A stretch of DNA of 64,000 bases. Origin: JANMES01 sp038329865 (GTDB lineage Bacteria > Planctomycetota > Phycisphaerae > Tepidisphaerales > Tepidisphaeraceae). The notes beneath the pieces are model-generated. The model saw nothing but the letters and a program-made list of their open reading frames with translations. It searched no databases and was not told where the DNA came from. The position numbers and the translations under genes are program-made. Location of the stretch: NCBI GenBank assembly GCA_038329865.1, contig JBBQNK010000002.1:1-64000 (forward strand), given 5' to 3'. Position 1 is the first letter of the stretch, and each line of letters starts with the position of its first letter. Positions 33,278 through 41,620 of this stretch are shown here, piece by piece.

Positions 33278-34387
33278 CTACACCCGCCCGCTCACCGGCG
33301 GCGAGGTTTCACTATCGATAATCGTTCCGCCGCAGAAGATGCAGAAGCGGTCGTTCGGGTCTGGGTATCCGCCGCACTGTTTGCAGCGACGGACTGACGA
33401 CACCAACTGCAACCCGCAGTGCATGCAGAACTGGTCTGTAGGATCCACGTGCTGCCGGCAGTTCGGACACGCAGTCCGAGTCGCGCCCGCAGCCCCCGGC
33501 AACCGAGGCGGCAAACCCCCGAACGCTTTCGTAGCCATGGCCGCAAGGCCGTGGAAATTCCCCGGCAACGGTGGCGGCACGCCGATCGACAGCGCCTCAG
33601 AAAACTCCGCCGCCGTCAGAAACCGCTTCTCCAGCCGCGCGTACGATCGCCGGAACGCCTCGTCCAGCCTTTTAGGAAGCACCGGCACGAGATCGCTGGG
33701 CACTTCCGTCCCCGCCGGCTTTTCGCCGGTGAGCATTTCGTAAAGGATCACGCCGCACGCGTACAAATCCGCACGCGAGTTCGGCTCGGCCCCGCTCCGC
33801 TGCTCGGGTGGCATGTAATCGAGCGTGCCGGCGATCGATCTGCCGGCCGCATCGCTGATGGACTGCGAATACGCGATCGACCCGACCAGCGTGCTGTTAG
33901 CCGCCCGACCGAGGCCGAAGTCCGTCACCTTCACCACGCCCTCGGCGGTGAATCCGTCTCTCGTGGCGCTATCGTGTACGAGAATATTTTCCGGCTTCAC
34001 GTCGCGGTGCACGACGCCGCGCTCATGCGCATACGCTAGGCCCGCCAGCACCTGCTTCATAATCGCCACCGCGTCGGCGGGCGAGAGCGGCCCCAACTCG
34101 ATCAATTGCCGCAGGCTCCGGCCGGGCACATACTCCATTGCCAGATACGGCGTAGCGGCGTACGGATCGAACCCGATCGCGCGAACGATGTTCGGATGCG
34201 CCAGCCCATGAACGGCTACGCCTTCGCGCTGCAGGTTCCGCACGTACTGCGGATCGGTCGGCACTTTGATGGCGACGAGCTGATCGTTCCACACGTGGTG
34301 GTGCGCCCGCCACACCTCGCCAAAGCTGCCGCGGCCGATGGCTTCGTCGAGCACGTACTCGCCGACTCTCTGGTTGGGTTGGGCCAT
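33278..34387 (-). CDS. Ser/Thr protein kinase with C-terminal double zinc ribbon
   Basis: The 369-residue Hanks-type kinase phosphorylates Ser/Thr. The G-loop is GRGSFGEVWRA (residues 14-24), the Lys is in VAIKVP near 42, the catalytic loop is HRDVKPENIL near 131 and the metal loop DFGLG near 161, followed by GTLDYMPPEQ near 192. No transmembrane helix follows the kinase domain. Residues 310-360 hold two zinc ribbons (CPNCRQ...FCMHCG and CKQCGG...FCIFCG). Planctomycetes encode many such kinases. I chose MAQPNQR; the ATG five codons earlier is possible. Confidence 0.92.
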   Translation of the reverse strand: MAQPNQRVGEYVLDEAIGRGSFGEVWRAHHHVWNDQLVAIKVPTDPQYVRNLQREGVAVHGLAHPNIVRAIGFDPYAATPYLAMEYVPGRSLRQLIELGPLSPADAVAIMKQVLAGLAYAHERGVVHRDVKPENILVHDSATRDGFTAEGVVKVTDFGLGRAANSTLVGSIAYSQSISDAAGRSIAGTLDYMPPEQRSGAEPNSRADLYACGVILYEMLTGEKPAGTEVPSDLVPVLPKRLDEAFRRSYARLEKRFLTAAEFSEALSIGVPPPLPGNFHGLAAMATKAFGGLPPRLPGAAGATRTACPNCRQHVDPTDQFCMHCGLQLVSSVRRCKQCGGYPDPNDRFCIFCGGTIIDSETSPPVSGRV

Positions 34388-34403
34388 AACGCACACCTTC
34401 ATT

Positions 34404-34482
34404 CGCAGGACTTAGGACTAAGGACTTAGGACTTAACCCCTGAATTCTTCACTAAGTCCTAAGTCCTAAGCACTAAGTCCTA
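34404..34482. repeat. Tandem-word inverted repeat ('ggacttag') overlapping a stop codon
   Basis: ggacttaggactaaggactt-aggactta is mirrored by ctaagtcctaagtcctaagcactaagtccta. The last bases of the right arm are the stop codon of the next minus-strand gene. It is the same word family as 1626-1711. Confidence 0.88.
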
Positions 34483-34872
34483 TTCAAATCTCTCCGCGAT
34501 CCAATCGCAGGTCAGCAAATTATAGACACCCGCGAGCACGATCCCGGCGGCAAAAAAAGTCCACGCGGCCGGGCCGGTGATCGTAAAGTGGAACATCCAC
34601 GCCAGCCCCGCCGCTTCGGCCAACGTCAGCAGCAGGATGAACACGCCGCTCGCGGCGTTGCTGTCCATCTTCGCCACGCGCGAGACGATGAAAAACAGCG
34701 CCCACGGCAACGCGGCCACCAGTGCGATCCACCCCACCACCCGCCCCGCCCCGCCGGCCAAGGTCGATCGCTCGGCCGCGCTCATCTGGTACCACGCGAA
34801 GCCCGCGGCAAACACCGCCAGCACGACCGCGCCTGTCACGAGTTTGCCGACGACCGATTTCAGAAAATCCAC
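34480..34872 (-). CDS. Small four-helix membrane protein
   Basis: The 130-residue product is hydrophobic over most of its length, with about four helices (roughly residues 12-28, 45-64, 74-95, 100-120). No family is recognised and no charged catalytic motif is seen. The start is GTG (reading as MDFLKSVVGK). Its stop overlaps a tandem-word repeat. It precedes the kinase gene on the same strand by about 90 bases. Confidence 0.65.
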   Translation of the reverse strand: MDFLKSVVGKLVTGAVVLAVFAAGFAWYQMSAAERSTLAGGAGRVVGWIALVAALPWALFFIVSRVAKMDSNAASGVFILLLTLAEAAGLAWMFHFTITGPAAWTFFAAGIVLAGVYNLLTCDWIAERFE

Positions 34873-34984
34873 AAGTGTAAGTGTACGAGCGAGCGGCGGC
34901 GGGTCTAGCGCGATGTGGCGGGCGCGAAAAATTGCTTCGATTTATAACGCCGATTTTCCCCACTCGAGAGCGTTGTTCAATCGC

Positions 34985-35071
34985 AGAGAATTTACCACAG
35001 AGAAGGAAGAGGGCGCAGAGAAAGAGCGGATTCTCTCTCTGCGCCCTCTTCCTTCTCTGTGGTAAATTCTT
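34985..35071. repeat. Tandem-word inverted repeat ('ccacagagaagg')
   Basis: atttaccacagagaaggaag-agggcgcagag is mirrored by ctctgcgccctcttccttctctgtggtaaatt, a perfect or nearly perfect 30-base arm. The word 'cagagaa' recurs within it. It lies upstream of the plus-strand kinase-like gene. Confidence 0.92.
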
Positions 35072-35252
35072 CCTCCTTTTGCCATTCCAAGTTGTGCAAA
35101 ATCTGTCAGTCGCCTATTTTCGAACTCCCCGCCCCACCAGCCTGCTCCAAACCCCCAAATTCCCGACGAAAACCACAAAATCTCTATCCGGACCGTCGCG
35201 AAATCCCGGCCCGCTTGCTCGCTGGCGGCCGATCCAGCATGATGCCGCTCCC

Positions 35253-35984
35253 GTGTACCGCCCCAGCAAAAAAGTCGTGCCGTTCAACTTCCCGCCCGGG
35301 CGTACGGTGGCGGGCAAATATCGCATCGAAAGCCTGCTCGGTTCTGGCTGGGAAGGCGAGGTTTACGTCATCGTCGAGCGACTGACCGGCATCCGCCGGG
35401 CTGCAAAATTCTACTACCCCCACCGCGACCCCACCGGCAAGGCCGCCATCACCTACGCCCGCAAGCTCGACGCCCTCCGCCACTGCCCAATCCTCATGCA
35501 ATACCACCACCAGGAGACGGCCGTCGTCAAAAAGAAAAAGGTGATCGTGGTGATCAGCGAGTTGGTGGAAGGCGTGAAGCTCAGCCAGTTCCTGCTCCGC
35601 CAGCCGAGGCATCGGCTGATCACGTTCGAGGCGCTGCACGTGCTCTACACGCTGGCCAGAGGAATCGCCCCCATCCACGCCCGCGGCGAATACCACGGCG
35701 ACATCCACGACGAAAACATCATGATCCGAAGGCAGGGAATCGGCTTTGATGTGAAGCTGCTCGACTTTTTCGACCTGGGCAAACCCACCCGCGCGAAAAT
35801 CCGCAAAGACGTGCTGAACCTGATCGAAGTCTTCCACACCATCGTCGGCGGCCGCGAGAGCTACGCGAAACAGCCGAAGGTGGTGAAGGACATCATCCGC
35901 GGGTTGAAGGATTCGCTGATCCTGGAGCGATTCGAGTCGGCTGGGGATATCCAGCGGCATTTGGAAAATCTGGCGTGGGAGTAA
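35253..35984 (+). CDS. Atypical protein kinase-like protein (RIO/APH-type motifs)
   Basis: The 243-residue product has a kinase-like fold with unusual motifs: a G-loop GSGWEGEVYVI near residue 25, the Lys in AAKFYYPHRD near 50, the catalytic YHGDIHDENIMI near 143 (HGD-x-H-x2-N, like RIO and aminoglycoside phosphotransferases) and the metal-binding DFFDLG near 167. All core catalytic residues seem present. The start is uncertain: GTG at this position avoids an upstream stretch that is repeat translation, but starts further upstream are possible. It is divergent from the small membrane protein gene at 34480-34872. Confidence 0.75.
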   Translation: MYRPSKKVVPFNFPPGRTVAGKYRIESLLGSGWEGEVYVIVERLTGIRRAAKFYYPHRDPTGKAAITYARKLDALRHCPILMQYHHQETAVVKKKKVIVVISELVEGVKLSQFLLRQPRHRLITFEALHVLYTLARGIAPIHARGEYHGDIHDENIMIRRQGIGFDVKLLDFFDLGKPTRAKIRKDVLNLIEVFHTIVGGRESYAKQPKVVKDIIRGLKDSLILERFESAGDIQRHLENLAWE

Positions 35985-36058
35985 GCGTTAGGTTTTCACC
36001 AATTTCAACCCTGGTGAAGCTTGCTCGCGAGACGGATCATTCTGATATCGTTCGAGGC

Positions 36059-36286
36059 ATGAACGACCACACCCTCCATCGCATCAATCTCGCAAGCTTC
36101 ATCGTTGGACCGGCCGCGATCATGCTCGGCGTGCTGATAGGCACGCTCGGCATATGGGGCGCCATCCCCCACGACGACAGCCTGCTCTGGAAACTCCTCG
36201 CCACCGATGCCATCGTCTTCGCCGGCGCGGTGCTGACGAATCTCGCGATCGCCTGCTACCGAAAACCCGGTGGAAATTTAGCCTGA
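36059..36286 (+). CDS. Small membrane protein, two helices
   Basis: The 75-residue product (MNDHTLHRINLASFIVGPAA...) has two hydrophobic helices, about residues 14-34 and 49-66, linked by GAIPHDDSLLW. No family is recognised. The start was chosen at the ATG preceded by TCGAGGC; a longer in-frame start overlaps the end of the kinase gene. It follows the kinase-like gene by 74 bases. Confidence 0.6.
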   Translation: MNDHTLHRINLASFIVGPAAIMLGVLIGTLGIWGAIPHDDSLLWKLLATDAIVFAGAVLTNLAIACYRKPGGNLA

Positions 36287-36329
36287 ACGTTGTCGATCCT
36301 TTCGAAATTGCGAACGACCGCAAACCTGA

Positions 36330-36926
36330 TCACATCCACCGCGCCAAGCCGAAAGTAATTGCGAAATACGCAGCCAGGCGGACGAGAAAGATCACCCAAA
36401 CGCAGTACCACGTGTCGCTTTCGTCCAGTTCAAAGAGCGCGCCGATCAGCGCGAAGTAGAGCACGAACGAAATCCCCCAGCCGATCAAACCGCCGAGGGG
36501 AATGTACATCAGCATCGGCCGGAGCAGATCGACGGCGGCGGCGGGCGCGATGGAGATCGCGGCGAGCTTGAGCGCGGCGGTCGGCAATGAGCCGAGATCG
36601 ATCTGCCGCCACTTCGCCGCCAGCAGCACGCCGGCGAGCATGACGCCCGTGCCGAGTATCAGTTCGATTCCGACCACGAGCAACGCGACGAGAAGCCGCT
36701 CGTTCCGAAACATCGCCGCGATGACTTTGATCACGATCCCGCCGACGAGCAGCCAGATCGGCATTTGAAAATCGCGAATAGCGACGGTGGAATCCCTGGC
36801 GGCCCGCTCCTCGCGAGGGGCGCGATAATTCAGCGGAGCGAACGGCACGGCTTTGACCGCGACCGGTTTAGGCGCTGGCTCAGGGGCAAGGTCGTAATCG
36901 CCGCGGTCTTCCGATCCGTCGTTCAT
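36330..36926 (-). CDS. Multi-pass membrane protein of unknown function
   Basis: The 198-residue product has a Pro-rich acidic N-terminus (MNDGSEDRGDYDLAPEPAPKP) and then about five hydrophobic helices (starting near residues 57, 78, 105, 135, 165). I see no known family or catalytic motif. The ATG of MNDGSEDRG was chosen; an upstream frame runs through repeat-like sequence. It runs convergent with the 75-residue gene. Confidence 0.62.
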   Translation of the reverse strand: MNDGSEDRGDYDLAPEPAPKPVAVKAVPFAPLNYRAPREERAARDSTVAIRDFQMPIWLLVGGIVIKVIAAMFRNERLLVALLVVGIELILGTGVMLAGVLLAAKWRQIDLGSLPTAALKLAAISIAPAAAVDLLRPMLMYIPLGGLIGWGISFVLYFALIGALFELDESDTWYCVWVIFLVRLAAYFAITFGLARWM

Positions 36927-37042
36927 CGACCGCAAATGTAGCAGACACATGGGCTCAAGCGACATTATGACGGGAGATGAAGTTTCTAAGCGGAGTAACG
37001 CTTTTCGCGTGGAGTTGCGTAAATTGCTCGTCGAAATCACAT

Positions 37043-37100
37043 GGTGCAAAACCGCAAGCGGTTGTGCGAATTGGTCGCCGGTCGCTTGCGGTTTCGCACG
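37043..37100. repeat. Inverted repeat with 'caaaaccgcaagcg' arms
   Basis: gtgcaaaaccgcaagcggttgtgcga is mirrored by cgcttgcggtttcgcac. The arms carry a further inner palindrome (ccgcaagcgg). It lies between the membrane protein and the DUF3568-like gene. Confidence 0.75.
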
Positions 37101-37128
37101 ATCGTGCCCGCGTCACGGTGCGTCGCCG

Positions 37129-37653
37129 TTACTTCGGGTGTGGAATCCGTTGCGGCCCGGAGTCGTCGAGCGGGCCGCGCGGGTCTTCGGGCCAGGCGGA
37201 TTGCGTCGTCGGCTTTTCGTGAACGACCGGCGCCAGCGGCAGGTATTCGCGCAGGCGGATCAGGATGAGCCGTGCCGTCGGTTCCGAGCCGAACAGGCCG
37301 ACGTTGATCCGGCAGCGGCACATCGTTTCGGTTCGCCTTTCTAGGGTGATATCGATCGTGGAACCTTGCTCATCCGTCAGCCGCATCGACCACTCGCTCT
37401 TGTCGTGCTCTTCGCGGTCAATGGCCAGGTGCAAGTCCTTGGCGGTGGAGTGCATGCTGCTGATCAAGTCGGGCATGCGGGCCATTTCGACGGAATCGAG
37501 CTTGCCGAGATGATAGACGTCCGCCCCCGTGGAAAGCGCAGTGGCCGCCAACCCGGCGACGGTGCCGGCCGTCGTCACCGCGGCCGCGGCGCATCCGCCA
37601 AGGCCGGCGAGCAGCGTGCACAGAATCATGGATCGACAGACTTTCGCGAGCAT
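37129..37653 (-). CDS. DUF3568-like lipoprotein
   Basis: The 174-residue product has a lipoprotein signal: MILCTLLAGLGGC (lipobox LGGC, Cys21 if MLAKVCRS is the start), followed by AAAAVTTAGTVAGLAATAL, an Ala/Gly-rich stretch as in DUF3568 proteins. The mature domain contains SSMHSTAKDLHLAIDREEHDKSEWSM and ERRTETMCRCRINVGLFGS. It is predicted to sit on the membrane. The start is ambiguous between two in-frame ATGs 24 bases apart. Confidence 0.7.
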   Translation of the reverse strand: MLAKVCRSMILCTLLAGLGGCAAAAVTTAGTVAGLAATALSTGADVYHLGKLDSVEMARMPDLISSMHSTAKDLHLAIDREEHDKSEWSMRLTDEQGSTIDITLERRTETMCRCRINVGLFGSEPTARLILIRLREYLPLAPVVHEKPTTQSAWPEDPRGPLDDSGPQRIPHPK

Positions 37654-37752
37654 AAAAGGAATTGATACGATGATCCGCGTCCGTTGGGAAGTCCGGCCGC
37701 CCTGAAGCCGGCGTGGGGAGATGCCTGAGCCTGTCCGGCGTGTGTGAACGAA

Positions 37753-37812
37753 GTGGCATGGGCGGCTCGCCCAAGGTTTTTGGTTCGAGCTAAGACACGA
37801 GCGGGCCGCCTG
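37753..37812. repeat. Degenerate family C inverted repeat
   Basis: gtggcatgggcggctcgccca and gacacgagcgggccgcctgt are recognisable but eroded arms of the family C element. The 200-base gap between the flanking genes contains nothing else that I can see. Confidence 0.6.
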
Positions 37813-37867
37813 TTCCAGGAAAGAACAACACGCCTCGCACGGCTGATCAATTTTGCGAATGGAAATC

Positions 37868-39292
37868 ATGAATGAATCGACCGAATATCGCGTAGCTGAG
37901 GTGACTGCGAAGGATTTGCCGTGGCCGGCGGATCGCCAGCCGCACGCGGGGTGGGCCGTCGCGCCGATCACGACTCCGGACGCGAGCGGATCGGCCGTGT
38001 TGAAGTGGAAGTCGCCGGCGATCGTCGGCGCGTCGGCGCGGCTGCGGATCACCGTGGGAATCGGCATACGCGAGGTCAAAAAAGTCAAAGTGATCAGCCA
38101 TCGCACTCGCCGATCGCTCGGCACGTTCGATATCCGCTTCGCCCCGTCGCCGCAGACGCAGGAACTCCAGCTCTCACCCGACGCCACCGCCGCCACGATC
38201 GAGGAAGGCGTGGAGCTCGTGCTGACTGAAAGCACCGACCCGTTGTGGATCCTCACCGGCCAATCAACCGCGTCGGCCTTGCCGAAAATTCTTTCGCCGC
38301 ACCTGTACTTCGCGCCGGCGAAGCCCGATCCGCTCGCGGCGTTTCTCGCGAACATGAAATCGCTCGCCTGCCTGCAGCTCTTCGGCTGGATGGAAGGCTG
38401 CGTGATCGACGGCCAACTCGCGCTGCACCGCAAGTATCCGACCGCCGGTTACGAAGCCGCGGCGCGTGCGCATCTCGCCGAGTATTGCCGAGCTGACGGC
38501 CGGCTGATTTACTGCGGGCCTAAGAGCGAGCCGACCGCCGATCAAATTCACTCGATTGAAGAAACGCTGATGTTCGCGCCGATCGCCAAGCTTCTGCCGG
38601 CGCATCCGTCGCTCGGTATTGCAAAAGCATTCTGGCAGGAACGCTTTGACCGCTTCGGCTACATCACCGATCCAGGCATGCCGTCGGCCGAGGGGTGCTA
38701 CACCGTCGGCTATCCGCTGTCGGTCGTCGCACGCGTGTTGAACGAGCCGAAATACGCCGACTGGGCGATCAGCGCGCTGCGCATCCGCCGCGACCGCCTG
38801 CGCGTCGGCGATGACATCTACCTCCGCTCCTACGACGACGGCCGGCGGACTTTCATGAACTGGTCGCGCGGCGTGGCTTGGTATTTCGTCGGCCTGGTGA
38901 AGACGATCCACGAGCTCGGCGATCGCGCGGATATATCCGATCTGAAAGACGAGGCCCGCCGCCTGGCGAGCTGGCTGCTGACTAAGCGCACAAGCACGAA
39001 CATCTGGAACTGCTTCGTCGGCGAATCAGCCACCCCGCCGGACACCGCCGGCTCCTCCGGCATCGCCGCCGGCCTGGCGATCGGAGCCGCCACGGGCCTT
39101 CTCGACGCATCCGCCCTCCCCGCCGCCCGCCTCGCCGTCGAAACCCTGAAAACCTACCTCACCCCCGACGGCCTCCTCACAGGCGTCTCCCAAAGCAACT
39201 GCGGCGGCGAACCCATGCAACGCGGCGAGTACAGGGTGATTTTCCCGATGGGAATGGGACTGCTGGCGCAGGCGATTGCATGGAGTGCATAA
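37868..39292 (+). CDS. Glycoside hydrolase family 88/105-like protein
   Basis: The 474-residue product resembles (alpha/alpha)6-barrel hydrolases acting on unsaturated uronyl oligosaccharides: NWSRGVAWYFVGLVKTI near residue 335 (family motif W-x-RG-x2-WY), DTAGSSGIAAGLAIGA near 397 and YPLSVVARVL near 285. The first 130 residues form a separate beta-rich region (SAVLKWKSPAIVGASARLRITVG). No signal peptide is visible. The start is uncertain between two in-frame ATGs 9 bases apart; I chose the one with GGAAATC upstream. Confidence 0.72.
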   Translation: MNESTEYRVAEVTAKDLPWPADRQPHAGWAVAPITTPDASGSAVLKWKSPAIVGASARLRITVGIGIREVKKVKVISHRTRRSLGTFDIRFAPSPQTQELQLSPDATAATIEEGVELVLTESTDPLWILTGQSTASALPKILSPHLYFAPAKPDPLAAFLANMKSLACLQLFGWMEGCVIDGQLALHRKYPTAGYEAAARAHLAEYCRADGRLIYCGPKSEPTADQIHSIEETLMFAPIAKLLPAHPSLGIAKAFWQERFDRFGYITDPGMPSAEGCYTVGYPLSVVARVLNEPKYADWAISALRIRRDRLRVGDDIYLRSYDDGRRTFMNWSRGVAWYFVGLVKTIHELGDRADISDLKDEARRLASWLLTKRTSTNIWNCFVGESATPPDTAGSSGIAAGLAIGAATGLLDASALPAARLAVETLKTYLTPDGLLTGVSQSNCGGEPMQRGEYRVIFPMGMGLLAQAIAWSA

Positions 39293-39334
39293 AGCGTTTT
39301 TTAAACGCGGTTCAGCTCACAGCGTCGGCGACTT

Positions 39335-39392
39335 CGTAGGGTGGGTTTCAACCCGCCGTCTTCGGAAATGGTGGGTTAAAACCCACCCTACA
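39335..39392. repeat. Inverted repeat with 'gtagggtgggtttcaaccc' arms
   Basis: cgtagggtgggtttcaacccgcc is mirrored by ggtgggttaaaacccaccctac. Each arm contains its own palindrome (gggtttcaaccc; gggttaaaaccc). It is 42 bases past the hydrolase stop, in the convergent gap with the cupin-like gene. Confidence 0.85.
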
Positions 39393-39424
39393 AGAAGCAA
39401 TATCTGCCGTAGCGGACGGCATCA

Positions 39425-40651
39425 TCAGACGATCAAAAGCCCTAAAGCTGATCCAGCGAATACCGACCGCAGTTCCTTGATGTCCGCTGCGGTGAGATCG
39501 CGCATGGCCGGTGGGACTTTCCTACTGGGCTTCTTGAAGAATTTGAAGGCAGACAAAATCTGGCTGGAATGAGAATCGCTTTCGACGTCATCCGTTCTGG
39601 GAAACAAAGCATCGAGGATCGCCACGCCTTCATCCGACACTTCCATCAGCTCTTCCACCCACCGCAAAACAGCGGCGGCAGGAGCTTCTTTCGGAAACCG
39701 CTGCTTCACCAGCTTGAGCAGGACGGGCCGCGTCGGCGCGTTCATCAGCAGCGCAAGGAAGAAGCGATGTTCCGGATCGGTGACGGTGCTGCGCAGGCTT
39801 CTGATGTCGTTCCGTCGGACTTCTTCGTTCAAAGTTGCTGCGACGCCGGCGGCGAGGGCGCCGTGTTTCTTTTCAAATGCCCGTAGCACCGGGCTCCATT
39901 GGTCGAGTTGCTGCAGATAGCCCATGCAGTGATACAGGACGGAAAACCCGCGCTCGAAATCCAAGTCCGCGATCATCTCCAATGCAATTTCCGCATAGCC
40001 GGCGTCTTCGGTCTGCTCCAGAACGTCGAGCAGTTGCTTGCGGCGCATCGTCAGCTTGTCGCTGAAGTGCGGATCGATCGCGACGTGCGGCGGCAGGTAA
40101 TTGAACTGCGGCCCGGTGCCCGGATCGTGCTGCGTACGCACCACCACCGTCACCGACGGCGAATCCAGATGAAACAGCGAATGAATCGACTGCCGCCCGG
40201 AGCCGATCGGCACCGTCCGCCCCGCTTCCAGCAACTCAATATCCTTCAGCCGCACGTTGCCGACGCGAAGGTACGGCGTGACTGACCTGGCGTTGTCGAA
40301 TTCATAATGGGCATGAATGCTCGACCCGGTCATCACGTGGAATGCCCCGGAGAATTCGTGCTGATGGATGTCGGTCGTTCCGTCCAGCCAGAACAGCAGT
40401 TGGATATAGAATCGCGGATGGCTGTAGACGACGATCTCCGGCTCGCCGAAGTCTGAATCAGTCTGAGCCGGCTGGTCTTCATCGAACAGGAAATCGCGCA
40501 TGACGGCCGCGAGATCCACCTTCTTCGCCGGCGGCCGCTCGTCGAGCGCGGCGCGGGCAATCTCCGGGAACTTCTCGAGAGAAAAATTCTCCTTCTTCCA
40601 ACGCTTAAGAACGGTGCGGCCGAGGTCATCAAAGAACGTGTGCATCGGCAC
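39425..40651 (-). CDS. Cupin-like/His-rich protein of unknown function
   Basis: The 408-residue product has, near residues 95-165, DIHQHEFSGAFHVMTGSSIHAHYEF and SIHSLFHLDSP, a cupin-like spacing of His residues that could bind a metal, as in cysteine-dioxygenase-type proteins. The remaining 230 residues are helical with no recognised domain (LLDVLEQTEDAGYAEIALEMIADLDFERG). There is no signal peptide. The function is unknown. It is followed on the same strand only by a convergent gene. Confidence 0.6.
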   Translation of the reverse strand: MPMHTFFDDLGRTVLKRWKKENFSLEKFPEIARAALDERPPAKKVDLAAVMRDFLFDEDQPAQTDSDFGEPEIVVYSHPRFYIQLLFWLDGTTDIHQHEFSGAFHVMTGSSIHAHYEFDNARSVTPYLRVGNVRLKDIELLEAGRTVPIGSGRQSIHSLFHLDSPSVTVVVRTQHDPGTGPQFNYLPPHVAIDPHFSDKLTMRRKQLLDVLEQTEDAGYAEIALEMIADLDFERGFSVLYHCMGYLQQLDQWSPVLRAFEKKHGALAAGVAATLNEEVRRNDIRSLRSTVTDPEHRFFLALLMNAPTRPVLLKLVKQRFPKEAPAAAVLRWVEELMEVSDEGVAILDALFPRTDDVESDSHSSQILSAFKFFKKPSRKVPPAMRDLTAADIKELRSVFAGSALGLLIV

Positions 40652-40720
40652 ACTCTACCATGCCGCGGGACAAGTTTGCCGTGGCAGGAAGGTGCCGCGG
40701 GAACAATTCGCGAGCGCAAC

Positions 40721-40749
40721 AAAAAACCCCCGATTGCTCGGGGGTTTTT
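40721..40749 (-). terminator. Rho-independent terminator of ssrA
   Basis: Read on the minus strand, aaaaacccccgag-caat-cgggggtttttt is a G+C-rich hairpin followed by a T-tract, 15 bases past the tmRNA 3' end. On the plus strand it also has a T-run, so it could act in both directions. Confidence 0.88.
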
Positions 40750-40763
40750 CTCACCGGAATGAA

Positions 40764-41143
40764 TGGAGGCGGAGGGATTCGAACCCTCGTCCCGAGAAAC
40801 CCATGATGGAGGCCTCTACATGCTTAGGCGGTTTTTTGATCTCGACGCCGATGACGAAAACCGTCATCCTTCACCGGCGTCCAGTCGTCTTTATCTCGCG
40901 ATCACGCCAACGGCCGAACGTGAAAGCCAGCCCGCATTTTTAAGCTACTCCGACGCAGACAATTCGGAATATGCCGAGCAACCTAAATTAGGCTGCGAGA
41001 ACGAGGGACGCGTTGAAACCAACGCGGCCCGCAACATCACTGTTATTAGCAGTTATGTTTTGCACAGATTTTTTACCAGGCCAACTGTGCGTCCTGGGCA
41101 TGCCACCGCCACCGTAGCTATCCGGTCGATACCGTTCGCCCCC
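40764..41143 (-). ncRNA. ssrA: Transfer-messenger RNA (tmRNA)
   Basis: tmRNA rescues stalled ribosomes and tags incomplete proteins. The 5' end GGGGGCGAACGGTATCGACC pairs with the 3' acceptor strand CGCCTCC (one G-U). The 3' end has a T-arm (GAGGG-TTCGAAT-CCCTC), and CCA is not encoded. The tag frame ends GTT CTC GCA GCC TAA, giving ...NASLVLAA, with a probable resume codon GCT (ANNSDVAGR...), i.e. about 20 residues. The resume codon is inferred. The RNA is about 380 nt, the usual one-piece type. Confidence 0.93.
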
Positions 41144-41228
41144 GGTGGTTCAACTTGTCAATGAACGCTTCCATTCTATGTCGGCTGATGAGTGGGGGCA
41201 AATCAAGGCTTTGCGCCAAATGACTTGA

Positions 41229-41297
41229 TGTGGCACCGGCGGCTCGCCCGTGCTTCCCGTGCTTTCTAAAGACCATGGGCGAGACGCCCATACCACG
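41229..41297. repeat. 'ggcaccggcggctcgcccgtg' inverted repeat (family C)
   Basis: tgtggcaccggcggctcgcccgtg is mirrored by catgggcgagacgcccataccacg. It stands upstream of the tmRNA gene in a 477-base stretch without coding sequence. Confidence 0.85.
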
Positions 41298-41339
41298 TTT
41301 CAGTTGAAAAATTTCTGAAATTATGTGGAACTTTTACGA

Positions 41340-41540
41340 CAACCGTTCGTATAATGTTAAGTCCATGCCTCGGCATGGATGCTGGTCAGATAATTGTTGT
41401 GCCGGCAAGCGTTCTTTGACAACCTGAGTCGAAAAAGCGGGCGGGAATAACCGGTACCTTTCCGTCCCTTGCCGTCCCTTTTTGTACCTTTCCTTACTTT
41501 TTCGAACCTCTTTGCACCTGCCTGTTTATTCGTAAGTATT
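41340..41540 (+). other. Probable non-coding leader with hairpin, boxA-like site and 10-base repeats
   Basis: The 477 bases between tmRNA and rsbW hold no gene. On the plus strand there is a TATAAT at 41350-41355 (no clear -35), then an 18-base hairpin (tccatgcctcggcatgga, 41362-41379), then gttctttgacaac near 41411-41423, which resembles the boxA antitermination site of rRNA leaders. Seven or eight 10-base pyrimidine-rich units follow from 41454 (gtacctttcc, gtcccttgcc, gtcccttttt, gtacctttcc ...). No reading frame follows on this strand. Transcription is an inference. Confidence 0.4.
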
Positions 41541-41620
41541 GGCCGTGCAACGAGGTGTGAAAAAACGGATCGGAATTAAGTGAAAAATTGAGAAACGGCA
41601 GGCAAATTCGATCGGAAAGT

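Noticed and set aside
40764..40850. Separate tRNA from the 3' part of the tmRNA
   Set aside because: The T-arm and acceptor pair with the distant 5' end and the tag frame lies between, so it belongs to ssrA.
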